A DNA stretch of 64,000 bases from Rhizobium sp. CCGE531 (GTDB lineage Bacteria; Pseudomonadota; Alphaproteobacteria; Rhizobiales; Rhizobiaceae). The notes below the pieces were generated by a model. The model did no database searches and was not told where the DNA came from. It saw only the letters and a program-made list of their open reading frames with translations. How positions within the stretch are numbered: the stretch's first letter is position 1; each line of letters starts with the position of its first letter. Shown piece after piece: positions 1 through 8,769 of the stretch. A program made the position numbers and the translations under genes. The stretch is taken from assembly GCF_003627795.1 (NCBI RefSeq), contig NZ_CP032685.1, positions 744,001 to 808,000 on the forward strand, given 5' to 3'.

Positions 1-807
1 CCTTCGGTCGACCGGCAATCGACGCCGCCGGGCAGCAAATGGCCCGATTGCCCGCCGCTCGAGGAAGTCTATGCCGCCGCGCGTGCCGCCTTCCCCGATG
101 TGCGCCTTGGCGGCGGCATGCTGAGCTATTTCACCGAACTCAATCGCAAACGAGTTCCCGCCGACACCCTTGATTTCATCAGCCATTGCACCAATCCCAT
201 CGTGCATGCGGCCGACGACCTCAGCGTCATGCAGACGCTGGAGGCACTGCCGTTCATCACGCGCTCCGTGCGCGCCATCTACGGCGACAAGCCTTACCGC
301 ATCGGCCCTTCGACCATACCGATGCGGCAGAACCCCTATGGCAGCCGGACGATGGATAATCCCCACGGCGGCCGCATCGCCATGGCCAATGCCGATCCCC
401 GCCACAATGCCCGTTTCGGCGCGGCCTTTGCGTTTGGTTATGCCGCCCGTGTCCTCGACGCCGGATTGGAATGCCTGACGCTTTCGGCACTGGCCGGTTC
501 TTTCGGGCTGATTGCCGGAGAGAACGAACCATCGGCCGCGGGCACCGCACGGCCGCTCTTCAAGATGGTCTCGACCTTGTCCCGCCTCGCCGGCCAGCAA
601 TGGCACGAGTGCCTGTCGTCCGATCCGACCGCTGTACGCGCCTTCGTCACGGCGCAATTCGATGGGCTGCGGCAGCTCCATCTGGTCAACATCACACCCG
701 TCTCGCAACAGATCGAGTTGGGGAAATTCCGCCTGGCGGAACAGACCGGAAATAACAGGCTCGTGCTTGATGCCTATACCGCTGTTTCGGCGGCTTTGAT
801 GGATTGA
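1..807 (+). CDS. apnL: D-apionate lactonase-like protein, C-terminal part (5' end outside window)
   Basis: The frame is open from base 1 to the TGA at 805-807, so the last ~268 residues of a longer protein are present. Conserved-looking stretches are YFTELNRKR (residues ~41-49 of the visible part), a SHCTNPIVHAADD segment and LEALPFITRSVRAIYG, followed by a small beta-rich C-terminus. I recognise this as resembling the TIM-barrel and C-terminal parts of D-apionate lactonase (ApnL, usually ~600 residues), which opens apionolactone to apionate. That match is from memory. The neighbours fit: a DhaK/DhaL-type kinase immediately downstream and an apiosidase-like enzyme at 5777-7291. The alternative is an uncharacterised glycosidase-like TIM-barrel protein. 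The symbol is tentative. Confidence 0.5.
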   Translation, partial: PSVDRQSTPPGSKWPDCPPLEEVYAAARAAFPDVRLGGGMLSYFTELNRKRVPADTLDFISHCTNPIVHAADDLSVMQTLEALPFITRSVRAIYGDKPYRIGPSTIPMRQNPYGSRTMDNPHGGRIAMANADPRHNARFGAAFAFGYAARVLDAGLECLTLSALAGSFGLIAGENEPSAAGTARPLFKMVSTLSRLAGQQWHECLSSDPTAVRAFVTAQFDGLRQLHLVNITPVSQQIELGKFRLAEQTGNNRLVLDAYTAVSAALMD

Positions 808-864
808 CCTTCAATCGAAGACGCGCATCTTAGTCTCAACAATCGCAATGATTTGGAGGACTGC

Positions 865-1884
865 GTGAAAACGAAGAAGCTGATCAACGAAGGCGCGGCC
901 GCCGTGGATGAAATGCTGGCCGGAATATTGGCAGCTCATCCGCGCCACCTCCGCGCCATTGACGGATCGCTGCGCTCGATCGTGGCGAACCATGGCCCGC
1001 GAACCGGCAAGGTCGGCCTGGTCGTCGGCGGCGGGTCCGGGCACGAGCCGACATTTCTCGGCTTTGTCGGCAAAGGGCTGGCCGATGCCGCCGCCATCGG
1101 CAATGTCTTTGCCTCGCCGCCGCCCGATCCGATCATCGAATGCGCCAAGGCGGTCGACGGCGGAGTCGGCGTGCTGTTCCTGTATGGCAACTATGCGGGC
1201 GACGTCATGAATTTCGACATGGCGGCGGAAATGCTTGCCATGGACGATATCGAGGTGCGCACCGTGCTGACGACGGACGACATCGCCTCCGCGCCTCTCA
1301 CGCAGAAGGAGCGCCGCCGCGGCGTTGCCGGCAACGTCTTCGTCTTCAAGGCAGCCGGCGCCGCCTGCGATCTGATGTACGGTTTCGACGAAGTCGAACG
1401 AGTGGCGCGCTGGGCGAACGAACGCACCTATACGATGGGCGTCGCGCTCTCGCCTTGCTCCCTGCCGCAGACTCGCAAGCCGAATTTCGAGATCGGCGCC
1501 GACGAGATGGAGATCGGCATGGGCATCCATGGCGAGCCGGGCGTGGCCCGCGGGCCGATGCGATCGGCCGATGAGGTGACGAACGAGCTCGTCGGCAAGA
1601 TCCTCGACGAGATGAAGCCGGCGCATGGTGACCGTGTTGCCGTGATCGTCAATTCATTGGGCTCGACGCCGCTCATGGAACTCTACATCATGATGCGGAA
1701 GGTGAAGATGATGCTCGACGATGCGGGCCTCGTCCTCCACCTGTCGCTGGTCGGCAACTATTGCACGTCGCTGGAAATGGCCGGCGCCTCGATCACGCTC
1801 ATGCATCTGGACGACGAATTGCAGCGGCTGATCGACCATCCCTGCGATTGCGCGATGTTCCGCTCCGGCGAGGCTCTGCAATGA
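865..1884 (+). CDS. dhaK: DhaK-type dihydroxyacetone/erythrulose kinase, substrate-binding subunit
   Basis: This 339-residue protein matches the DhaK domain of ketose kinases (about 350 residues). It has GGGSGHEP (phosphate/substrate loop), YGNYAGDVMNF, and a GIHGEPG motif whose His would bind the keto substrate as a hemiaminal. GTG at 865 is chosen because GGAGG lies at 855-859; a TTG four codons upstream overlaps that Shine-Dalgarno. It overlaps the DhaL gene by ATGA, so the two subunits are co-translated. DhaK in this family binds dihydroxyacetone or C4 ketoses. Because apionate can be degraded through L-erythrulose in rhizobia, an L-erythrulose kinase role (LerK type) is a plausible inference, but the substrate cannot be read from sequence. 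Confidence 0.85.
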   Translation: MKTKKLINEGAAAVDEMLAGILAAHPRHLRAIDGSLRSIVANHGPRTGKVGLVVGGGSGHEPTFLGFVGKGLADAAAIGNVFASPPPDPIIECAKAVDGGVGVLFLYGNYAGDVMNFDMAAEMLAMDDIEVRTVLTTDDIASAPLTQKERRRGVAGNVFVFKAAGAACDLMYGFDEVERVARWANERTYTMGVALSPCSLPQTRKPNFEIGADEMEIGMGIHGEPGVARGPMRSADEVTNELVGKILDEMKPAHGDRVAVIVNSLGSTPLMELYIMMRKVKMMLDDAGLVLHLSLVGNYCTSLEMAGASITLMHLDDELQRLIDHPCDCAMFRSGEALQ

Positions 1885-2525
1885 CGTCGGTGACAACGGA
1901 AGATCTGAAGGCGCTTTTCGTGCGGATCGCCGAGGCGATGACACGCGAAAAGGATCGCCTCTGCGAACTGGACGGCGTCATTGGCGATGCCGATCATGGC
2001 ATCGCCATGGAACTCGGCTTTGCCGCCGCTGCCAAGGCGGTTTCGGAGCTGGATCCGGCAACGGCTGATCCGACGCTGGTCTTCAACACGGCGGCAAAAT
2101 CCTTCCTCAATGCCGTGGGCGCCTCGTCCGGGCCGCTCTATGCGACTGCCTTGATGCGCGCGGGCGCGGGCGCCAAGGGGAAGACCTCGTTGAACGACGA
2201 CGACATGATCGAGATATTTTCAGCCTTTACCAAGGGTATCCAGGACCGTGGCAAGGCCGAAGTCGGTGAAAAGACGATGGTCGATGCCTGGGTGCCGGCG
2301 GCAGCAGCGTGCCGGGCCGCCCGAGATCAAGGCTTGTCGCTTGCGGAATGTCTAGCTGCCGGTCTCCGGGCTGGCGAGGCGGGAGCGGAAGCAACGAAGG
2401 ATATGATCGCATCAAAAGGCAGGTCATCGCGCCTTGGCGAGCGAGCCCTGGGGCATATGGATCCAGGAGCCGCTTCGGCGGTGGTGATCATCTCCTGCTT
2501 TAAAGCTCACTTTCTATCAGAATGA
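1881..2525 (+). CDS. dhaL: DhaL-type kinase, nucleotide-binding subunit
   Basis: This 214-residue helical-barrel subunit binds ADP/ATP and phosphorylates the ketose held by DhaK. Visible landmarks are the GDADHG motif (residues ~34-39, Mg-coordinating Asp residues), GASSGPLY and the C-terminal GRSSRLGERALGHMDPGA segment, all typical of DhaL. The ATG at 1881 overlaps the DhaK stop codon, so this start is preferred over in-frame upstream GTGs. No PTS subunit DhaM is present nearby. The pair is therefore probably ATP-dependent, as is the single-chain DhaK-DhaL type, although the two domains are separate genes here. The C-terminus abuts a dyad that may control the downstream transporter genes. 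Confidence 0.87.
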   Translation: MTSVTTEDLKALFVRIAEAMTREKDRLCELDGVIGDADHGIAMELGFAAAAKAVSELDPATADPTLVFNTAAKSFLNAVGASSGPLYATALMRAGAGAKGKTSLNDDDMIEIFSAFTKGIQDRGKAEVGEKTMVDAWVPAAAACRAARDQGLSLAECLAAGLRAGEAGAEATKDMIASKGRSSRLGERALGHMDPGAASAVVIISCFKAHFLSE

Positions 2526-2559
2526 TGATGACCTCATCATACCAGTTGACATGTTGGTA
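2525..2559. promoter_or_regulatory. Two dyads and a TTGACA between kinase and transporter genes
   Basis: A perfect inverted repeat ATGATGA-CC-TCATCAT spans 2525-2540. It is followed by TACCA (2540-2544) and TGGTA (2555-2559) flanking a TTGACA (2546-2551). The arrangement looks like a GntR-family operator overlapping a -35 element for the binding-protein gene at 2606. A clear -10 is not seen. No regulator gene is adjacent within the window. Confidence 0.4.
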
Positions 2560-2605
2560 GCGATTTGTCAAAACCGGCCTCAGCTTGTTCAGAGGAGGAC
2601 TGGGG

Positions 2606-3859
2606 ATGGCTATCAACTACAAATATGCGCGTTGGTTCGGTGCTGCGGCGATCGCAACAGCAGCTCTTTGGGCGACCAATGTCGCCGCGGAAGATGTCAC
2701 TCTGTGGACGCTGAACTTCGACAACGGCGCGGCAAACGGCGCGTTGAAGAAGGTGGCGAAAGACTTCGAGGCTGCCAATCCCGGCACGCATATCGAAATC
2801 GTCCAGCGCGGCGTCGATGAACACAAGACCGCGCTCCGCGTCGCGGCAGGCTCCAGCAAGGGTCCGGATATCTATTTCAGCTGGGCCGGACTTGGCCTCG
2901 GCGGCGAATATGTGAAGGCCGGCCTCTCGCTGCCGCTCGACAAGTACTACACCCAGTACAAGTGGAACGATGAGCTGCTTCCCTCCGCCGCCGCCTTTGC
3001 CGATCTCTATCCGGGCGGCAAGCATGGCGTTCCCTTCACCTTTAAGGGCGAAGCGATCTACTACAACAAGAAGCTCTTCCAGAAGGCCGGCATCACCGAG
3101 GAGCCGAAGACCTACGAAGAGCTTCTGGCTGCTGCCGACAAGCTCAAGGCCGCCGGCATTCCGGCCTTCACCTTTGGCGGCTCTGTCAACTGGCACGTCA
3201 TGCGCCTGATGGACGTGCTGCTCGAAACCAAGTGCGGCGCCGACAAGCATGACGCGCTGATGGCCATGAAGACCGACTGGACCAAGGAACCCTGCGCGAC
3301 GGATGCCTTCACCGAATTTGCCAAGTGGACGAAGGATTACACGCTGAAGCCCTTCATGGGCATCAGCAACCAGCAGTCCTATACGCTGTTCGTCGCCGGC
3401 CGCGCCGCGATGATGCTCGAAGGCGATTGGCTGGTCAGCCAGCTGAGCGGCAGCAAGGTCAATCTCGACGATTACGGCGTCGTGCCGTTCCCGACGAACA
3501 CGAACCGCCTCTATGGCTTTGCCGAATACAACTACGTCAGCACCAAGAGCAAGAACCCGGATCTTGCCGCCAAGTTCCTCGACTATTTCCTGTCCACCAA
3601 GGTGCAGCAGGATCTCGTCGGGCAGATCAGCTCGATCTCGGTCAACAAGAATGTCCAGTATGCCAACCAGAAGCCGCTCGAAGCGAAATGGCTTGAGATC
3701 TTCAAGACCTACAGCAAGGTCTACATGAATGGCGACCAGGCTTTCCCGCTTGACGTCACCACAGAATACTTCCGGGTGATCAACGATGTCGCTGCCGGCA
3801 ATATCAAGCCGGCCGACGCCGCCAAGCAGCTGCAGACCTTCATCTCTGGCCGCACCTGA
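2606..3859 (+). CDS. CUT1-family sugar ABC transporter substrate-binding protein
   Basis: This 417-residue periplasmic binding protein belongs to the extracellular solute-binding family 1. An N-terminal signal peptide of ~28 residues ends at NVAA/EDV. The mature protein has the typical start VTLWTLNFD, a central GKHGVPFTFKGEAIYYNKKLF stretch near residue ~140-165, and LFVAGRAAMMLEGDWLVSQL. ATG at 2606 is favoured by AGGAGG at 2593-2598; an in-frame TTG at 2585 lies upstream of it. It is followed by two permeases, a glycosidase and an ATPase on the same strand. The ligand is unknown; an apiose-containing glycoside or oligosaccharide is inferred from context. Confidence 0.9.
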   Translation: MAINYKYARWFGAAAIATAALWATNVAAEDVTLWTLNFDNGAANGALKKVAKDFEAANPGTHIEIVQRGVDEHKTALRVAAGSSKGPDIYFSWAGLGLGGEYVKAGLSLPLDKYYTQYKWNDELLPSAAAFADLYPGGKHGVPFTFKGEAIYYNKKLFQKAGITEEPKTYEELLAAADKLKAAGIPAFTFGGSVNWHVMRLMDVLLETKCGADKHDALMAMKTDWTKEPCATDAFTEFAKWTKDYTLKPFMGISNQQSYTLFVAGRAAMMLEGDWLVSQLSGSKVNLDDYGVVPFPTNTNRLYGFAEYNYVSTKSKNPDLAAKFLDYFLSTKVQQDLVGQISSISVNKNVQYANQKPLEAKWLEIFKTYSKVYMNGDQAFPLDVTTEYFRVINDVAAGNIKPADAAKQLQTFISGRT

Positions 3860-3864
3860 TCCCT

Positions 3865-3914
3865 TGAGGGAGGCCGCCGCTCCGATTGCCGATCGCGGCG
3901 GGCGGCTTCCCTCA
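3865..3914 (+). other. Stem-loop between binding-protein and permease genes
   Basis: TGAGGGAGGCCGCC (3865-3878) pairs with GGCGGCTTCCCTCA (3901-3914), giving 14 pairs with one G-U. No U-run follows, and the permease genes continue in the same direction. It therefore looks like an mRNA-stabilising or partial-termination hairpin that keeps the binding protein more abundant than the permeases. Confidence 0.6.
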
Positions 3915-3954
3915 CTTCATGCCCACGCGTCAGCTGCCGCCGGGAGCAATCAGA

Positions 3955-4854
3955 ATGTCATTCCGCAATCGAACCCATGATCCCCGCGTCCAGGCAGTAA
4001 TCCTGCTCGCCCCGGCCATGCTGATTTACGCGATTTTTGCGCTTTATCCGATGCTGAACGTGGTGGTGCTGAGCTTCCAGAAATGGAACGGGCTCGATCC
4101 CCAGCGCCCATTCGTCGGCCTGGCAAACTATCAATATGTCTTCACGCAGGATCCCGTCTTCTGGGTCGCTTTCCGGAATACGGTGATCTGGACGATCATG
4201 TGCGTGATCTTTCCGCCTATGGTCGGGTTGCTGCTGGCGCTGAGCCTCAATCAGAAGCTCTTTGCCCGCAATACTTTCCGCGCCATCTTCTATCTGCCTG
4301 TCATCATCGCCCCGATCGCGGTCGCGACGATGTGGAAGTGGATGTACGACCCCTTCTTCGGCCTCTTCACCGAAATCCTGACGTCGATGGGGCTGCAGGA
4401 CTGGATCCAGGACTGGCTCGGCGACAAGGACGTCGCGCTCTATTCGGTCTTCGTCGCCTATCTCTGGCAATCCGTCGGTTTCTCCATGGTTCTGTTTCTC
4501 GCAGGCCTGCAGAATGTCTCGCAGACGCTGGTCGAAGCCGCGCGCATCGATGGCGCCGGGCGCTGGAATATCTTCCGCTACGTCACTCTTCCCGCGCTAC
4601 GTACGACGCTGACCATCGTTCTGGTGCTCTCGGTCATCTCATCGCTGAAGGCGTTCGACATCGTCTACGGCCTGACGGGCGGCGGGCCGGCGCAATCCAC
4701 GCAGATGCTGGCGCTCTGGGCATTCACGCAGGCCATGCAGATATTCGATTTCGGTCGCGGCGCTGCGATCTCCGTCATTCTGCTGCTCATCACCATCGTC
4801 GTCGTCATTCCCTACCTGCGCTGGACGCAGAAGCATGAGGAAGCCGAACAATGA
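3955..4854 (+). CDS. CUT1 sugar ABC transporter permease (MalF type)
   Basis: This 299-residue inner-membrane permease has about six transmembrane segments, the first at AVILLAPAMLIYAIFALYPML. The EAA loop is EAARIDGAGRWNIFRYVTLP (residues ~200-219), which docks onto the ATPase. Start ATG 3955 has GGGAG 10 bases upstream; in-frame TTG at 3886 lies within the hairpin and is unlikely. Its stop overlaps the next permease start (ATGA), so the two subunits are translationally coupled and would form a heterodimeric channel with the 7315-8379 ATPase. Confidence 0.92.
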   Translation: MSFRNRTHDPRVQAVILLAPAMLIYAIFALYPMLNVVVLSFQKWNGLDPQRPFVGLANYQYVFTQDPVFWVAFRNTVIWTIMCVIFPPMVGLLLALSLNQKLFARNTFRAIFYLPVIIAPIAVATMWKWMYDPFFGLFTEILTSMGLQDWIQDWLGDKDVALYSVFVAYLWQSVGFSMVLFLAGLQNVSQTLVEAARIDGAGRWNIFRYVTLPALRTTLTIVLVLSVISSLKAFDIVYGLTGGGPAQSTQMLALWAFTQAMQIFDFGRGAAISVILLLITIVVVIPYLRWTQKHEEAEQ

Positions 4855-5738
4855 CGGCAGCATCGGCCACATCCATGTCGGATGGCTTCGAGACCATCAC
4901 CTCGGCAAAGCGTAAGCGCGATCCTGTCCTGATCGGCTTGTGGATCGCTCTGTTCCTGGTCGCGGCGATCTGGCTTGCGCCTTTCATCTTCATCGTCTTC
5001 ACCTCGTTGAAGACGCAGGCCGACGTGACGACGACGGGCGCCTTCATGCCGCCGCTCGATCCAGCCTTCGAGAATTATTCGAGCGCCTGGGGCCGCGGCA
5101 ATTTCGCCAATGCCTTCCTGAACAGCGCCATCATCACCGTCATCAAGGTGCCGCTCGGGCTCATCCTGTCGGCGATGGCGGCCTATGCGCTTGCGAAGAT
5201 CCGAATGAGGTTCGGCAAGCTGCTGCTGCTTGCGGTCATCTTCGGCACCATGATCCCCTTTCAGGTCATGCTGGCGCCACTGTTTACGCTGGTCAATTCG
5301 CTCGGGCTGATCGACACCTATCCCGGCGTGATCCTGCCCTATATCGCCTTCGGCGTGCCCTATCAGGTCTTTATCCTGCACGGCTTCTTCAAGGGCATTC
5401 CCAAGGAGCTGTCGGAAGCCGCTCTCATCGACGGGGCGAGCCACTTCATCATCTTCCGCCGGATATTCCTGCCGGTCTGCCTGCCGGTGCTTGCCGCGCT
5501 GCTGATCCTGGATTTCGTCTCGACCTGGAATGAGTTCGCGATGGCGCTCGTGCTGCTGCAGGACCAGCACATGTGGACGCTGCCGCTCGGGCTCATGTCG
5601 TTCCAGGGTCAGTTTTCTAATGATTACGGGCAGTTGAACGCCGCGATCGTCATGACGGTCCTGCCGGCAACCATCGTTTATCTGATCTTCCAGCGCTACT
5701 TCGTCTCCGGCCTCACCTCCGGCGCGGTCAAAGGCTGA
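4851..5738 (+). CDS. CUT1 sugar ABC transporter permease (MalG type)
   Basis: This 295-residue second permease has an EAA motif EAALIDGASHFIIFRRIFLP around residues 186-205. Hydrophobic helices begin at LIGLWIALFLVAAIWLAPF (residue ~27). The N-terminus carries ~25 polar residues ahead of the first helix. ATG at 4851 overlaps the stop of the upstream permease; a second in-frame ATG at 4875 is possible. The C-terminus ends in the family-typical YFVSGLTSGAVKG. Confidence 0.92.
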   Translation: MTAASATSMSDGFETITSAKRKRDPVLIGLWIALFLVAAIWLAPFIFIVFTSLKTQADVTTTGAFMPPLDPAFENYSSAWGRGNFANAFLNSAIITVIKVPLGLILSAMAAYALAKIRMRFGKLLLLAVIFGTMIPFQVMLAPLFTLVNSLGLIDTYPGVILPYIAFGVPYQVFILHGFFKGIPKELSEAALIDGASHFIIFRRIFLPVCLPVLAALLILDFVSTWNEFAMALVLLQDQHMWTLPLGLMSFQGQFSNDYGQLNAAIVMTVLPATIVYLIFQRYFVSGLTSGAVKG

Positions 5739-5776
5739 TCGGTCAAATCATTCATACATGTTTCGAGGAGAACATC

Positions 5777-7291
5777 ATGTCCAACGCGTCCGTCGAAAAA
5801 TGGGGAGTCTTCGAAGCGGCCTTCAACGGTCCTTCGAGCGGCAATCCCTATCTCGATGTGGCATTCGATGCCGTTTTCAGCCAGAGCAGCCGCGAGATCC
5901 GCGTGCCCGGCTTCTATGATGGTGACGGCGTCTATCGCGTTCGCTTCATGCCCGACAATGAAGGGGAATGGTCGTTCCGCACGCGCTCGAAGACATCGGA
6001 ACTGGATGGCAAGGCCGGTTCGTTCGTCACGACCAAGCCGTCCGAGGGCAACCATGGCCCCGTGCATGTCCGCAACAAGTTCCACTTCGCCTATGCCGAC
6101 GGCAAGCCTTTCCTGTCCTTCGGCACGACCTGCTATGCCTGGACGCACCAGCCGCTGGAGATGCAGGACCAGACGCTTGAGACGCTGAAAAAGTCCCGTT
6201 TCAACAAGATCCGCATGGGCGTATTCCCGAAGGACTATCCCTATAACGTCAACGAGCCTCTCTACGCCTGCTTCGAAAAAGGCGCCGACGGTGCGGAAGA
6301 CTTTGATAAGCCGAACCCCGTTCTCTTCCGCCATTTCGAGAGCCAAGTCGCTGCCCTCTGCGATCTCGGCATCGAAGCCGATATCATCATGTTTCATCCC
6401 TATGATCGCTGGGGTTATGCCGACATGTCGGCCGAGCAGGACTTCCGCTACGTTGCCTATCTCGCTGCGCGGCTTGCCGCCTATCGCAACGTCTGGTGGG
6501 CTCTTGCCAACGAGTACGATTTCCTCCTCGACACCAAGCCGCTGCAGCAGTGGGACCGCTATTTCCACATTCTCGAAGAGAACGACCCCTACGGCCATCT
6601 GAAGTCCATCCATAACGGCGACCCGACGATGAACTTCGATCATCGCAAGCCCTGGGTGACCCATACCTGCATCCAGAACTGGGACGTGAAGCGGACGCAG
6701 GAATGGCGCGACGCCTATGGCAAGCCCGTCGTCAACGACGAGCCGGAATATGAGGGCAACATCATCCAGTCCTGGGGCAACCTGACGGCTGAGGAGCTGG
6801 TGCATCGTTTCTGGATCACGATGACGCGCGGCGGCTATGCCGGCCATGGCGAAACCTATTCGCATCCGGAAGACCTGATCTGGTGGGCCAAGGGCGGGGA
6901 ACTGCGCGGCGAGGCCTGGAAGCGCATCGGCTTCCTGCACGACCTTCTGGAGCAGGATGTCGTCAACGGCCTTGAGCCGATGTCCTCCTACGGCGAGTGG
7001 CCCTGGACCCGCGTTTCCGGCGCACGCGACGGTGATGTCAGCTACATCTATCTCGGCGAGCACCAGCCCGTCATCTGGTCGACGGGCCTGCCGAAAGACA
7101 GCACGGATTATGACGTCGACATCATCGACACATGGGAGATGACGATCACACCGGCGAAAAAGGTGGAAGCGCCGATCCCGCACCCGACGCGCCACGGCGC
7201 GATCGTGCGCGGCGGCAAGGCGGACGCAGCCTTCGGCGTGGAGCTGCCGGGCAAGCCATACCAGGCGCTCCGCATCCGCAAGAAGCACTGA
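5777..7291 (+). CDS. Apiosidase-like glycoside hydrolase (DUF5060 / DUF4038 / DUF5605)
   Basis: This 504-residue protein has no signal peptide and so should act in the cytoplasm on imported sugar. It has a beta-sandwich N-terminus (DUF5060, ~1-85, VEKWGVFEAAFNG, DGVYRVRFMP). A TIM-barrel follows (DUF4038, ~95-390), then a small C-terminal domain. The barrel type includes the GH140 apiosidases. Candidate acid/base E246 lies in WWALANEYD, and the nucleophile is E322 or E324 in VVNDEPEYEG. Start ATG 5777 follows CGAGGAGAA. It sits between the permease and ATPase genes of one importer, so its substrate is probably what the importer carries. Apiosidase activity is inferred from the fold family and the ApnL-like neighbour. 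Other members of these domains may act on other sugars. Confidence 0.78.
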   Translation: MSNASVEKWGVFEAAFNGPSSGNPYLDVAFDAVFSQSSREIRVPGFYDGDGVYRVRFMPDNEGEWSFRTRSKTSELDGKAGSFVTTKPSEGNHGPVHVRNKFHFAYADGKPFLSFGTTCYAWTHQPLEMQDQTLETLKKSRFNKIRMGVFPKDYPYNVNEPLYACFEKGADGAEDFDKPNPVLFRHFESQVAALCDLGIEADIIMFHPYDRWGYADMSAEQDFRYVAYLAARLAAYRNVWWALANEYDFLLDTKPLQQWDRYFHILEENDPYGHLKSIHNGDPTMNFDHRKPWVTHTCIQNWDVKRTQEWRDAYGKPVVNDEPEYEGNIIQSWGNLTAEELVHRFWITMTRGGYAGHGETYSHPEDLIWWAKGGELRGEAWKRIGFLHDLLEQDVVNGLEPMSSYGEWPWTRVSGARDGDVSYIYLGEHQPVIWSTGLPKDSTDYDVDIIDTWEMTITPAKKVEAPIPHPTRHGAIVRGGKADAAFGVELPGKPYQALRIRKKH

Positions 7292-7314
7292 TCGATCCTC
7301 AAGGGAAGAATGTC

Positions 7315-8379
7315 ATGTCCGGATTGACCATCAAGAACGTCAGGAAGTCCTACGCCGCGGTGAATATCATCCATGGCGTCGATGTCGAAATCTCGGACGG
7401 CGAATTCGTCATTCTCGTCGGCCCTTCTGGCTGCGGCAAGTCAACGCTGCTGCGCATGATCGCGGGGCTGGAGGATATTACCGGTGGCGAAATCTCGATC
7501 GGCGGGCGTATCGTCAACGACCTGCCGCCGAAGGATCGCGATATCGCTATGGTGTTCCAGAACTACGCGCTCTATCCGCAGATGACTGTGGCGCAAAACA
7601 TGGGCTTTGCGCTGCAGCTTGCCGGGGCAAAGCGTGCGGAAATCGACCAGAAAGTCGGCGACGCCGCCAGGATACTGGGGCTGCAGCCGCTGCTGGAGCG
7701 CAAGCCCGCCCAGCTTTCCGGCGGCCAGCGCCAGCGTGTCGCCATGGGGCGCGCTATTGTGCGCGATCCGAAAGTCTTCCTCTTCGATGAGCCGCTCTCC
7801 AACCTCGACGCCAAGCTGCGCGTCAAGATGCGCGCGGAAATCAAAGCGCTACATCAGCGCCTGAAGACGACAATCGTCTACGTCACCCATGACCAGATCG
7901 AGGCCATGACCATGGCGGACAAGATCGTCGTTCTGCAGGGCGGAAAGGTGGAGCAGATCGGAACGCCGCTCGAGCTTTACGACCGCCCGAAAAATGTCTT
8001 CGTCGCCGGCTTCCTCGGCTCGCCGGCCATGAACTTCCTCGAAGGCAAGATTGCCGGCGGCGCCTCGCCGACGCTGGTGCTAGCGACCGGCACCCGCATC
8101 GAACTCGAGAACGCCCCAGCTCAGTCGGAGGGCCGGGAGGTCGTTCTGGGTATCCGGCCGGAAGATATTTCCCTTGCGGCGGAAGACGGCGTGACGACAA
8201 CCGTGACGGTCATCGAACCGACAGGCTCGGAAACACACGTCGCGCTCGATCTGGAAGGCAAGGAGCTGACCTGGGTCATGCGGGAGCGCGCCGAACTGGG
8301 CCCCGGCCAGACGGTGCAGATCTCCCTGAAGACCCCGAACCTTCACTTCTTCGACAAGGCCAGCCAGCAACGACTATAG
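7315..8379 (+). CDS. CUT1 sugar ABC transporter ATPase (UgpC/MsmK type)
   Basis: This 354-residue ATPase energises the 3955/4851 permeases. It has Walker [10 protein letters not shown] (~residue 37), signature LSGGQRQR, Walker [13 protein letters not shown] and switch VTHD, then a C-terminal TOBE-type domain with GIRPEDI. ATG 7315 is taken because the family starts at this point ([12 protein letters not shown]) and AAGGGAAG precedes it. The frame runs open further upstream into the glycosidase gene, where it is a shadow. It is the last gene of the region-1 operon. Confidence 0.94.
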   Translation: MSGLTIKNVRKSYAAVNIIHGVDVEISDGEFVILVGPSGCGKSTLLRMIAGLEDITGGEISIGGRIVNDLPPKDRDIAMVFQNYALYPQMTVAQNMGFALQLAGAKRAEIDQKVGDAARILGLQPLLERKPAQLSGGQRQRVAMGRAIVRDPKVFLFDEPLSNLDAKLRVKMRAEIKALHQRLKTTIVYVTHDQIEAMTMADKIVVLQGGKVEQIGTPLELYDRPKNVFVAGFLGSPAMNFLEGKIAGGASPTLVLATGTRIELENAPAQSEGREVVLGIRPEDISLAAEDGVTTTVTVIEPTGSETHVALDLEGKELTWVMRERAELGPGQTVQISLKTPNLHFFDKASQQRL

Positions 8380-8406
8380 AGGACGGCCGGTGTTCTGGCC
8401 CTCGGA

Positions 8407-8769
8407 TCAGCTGGCGATGCGCCTTTGAGCGCCGCTCATGACCAGCAAAACCCGTTTGAGAAAGGCGTCGCCATCAAACTGCCGGGCGGCACCCTCGGTC
8501 GTATGCTCGGGGCGATCGAATATGAAGGCTTCGATATTGACGACGGGCAGATTGAGGCGGCTGCGCACCTGGCCGATCATCGCAGTGTGCGTGACCACAA
8601 GCTGGCATCCGTTCGGCTCGAACCACTCCTGAAGCCCGGTCGTCGGTATGACCAGCGCCGTCAACCCCTGTTGCGACAGAACCGTACCGATGCGGGAAGC
8701 AAACTGCTGACTGTCGAGACAGATCAGCACATCGGCTTGTGAGGGGGATGGCGCTTGGTTAGCCAGCAT
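8407..8769 (-). CDS. Small protein resembling a degenerate response-regulator receiver
   Basis: This 120-residue protein has no confident family match. It alternates hydrophobic strands and helices in receiver order: ADVLICLD, then SRIGTVLSQQGLTALVI, then NGCQLVVTH, NLPVVNIEAFIF and FDGDAFLKRVLLVMSG. The last part resembles the KPF-D-xx-L-x-RV end of receiver domains. The acidic pocket and the phosphorylatable Asp are not in the expected places (a Thr-His follows LVV), so phosphotransfer is unlikely. ATG at 8769 is preceded by AAAGG on the minus strand. It is convergent with the ABC ATPase gene. The receiver relation is inference. Confidence 0.55.
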   Translation of the reverse strand: MLANQAPSPSQADVLICLDSQQFASRIGTVLSQQGLTALVIPTTGLQEWFEPNGCQLVVTHTAMIGQVRSRLNLPVVNIEAFIFDRPEHTTEGAARQFDGDAFLKRVLLVMSGAQRRIAS

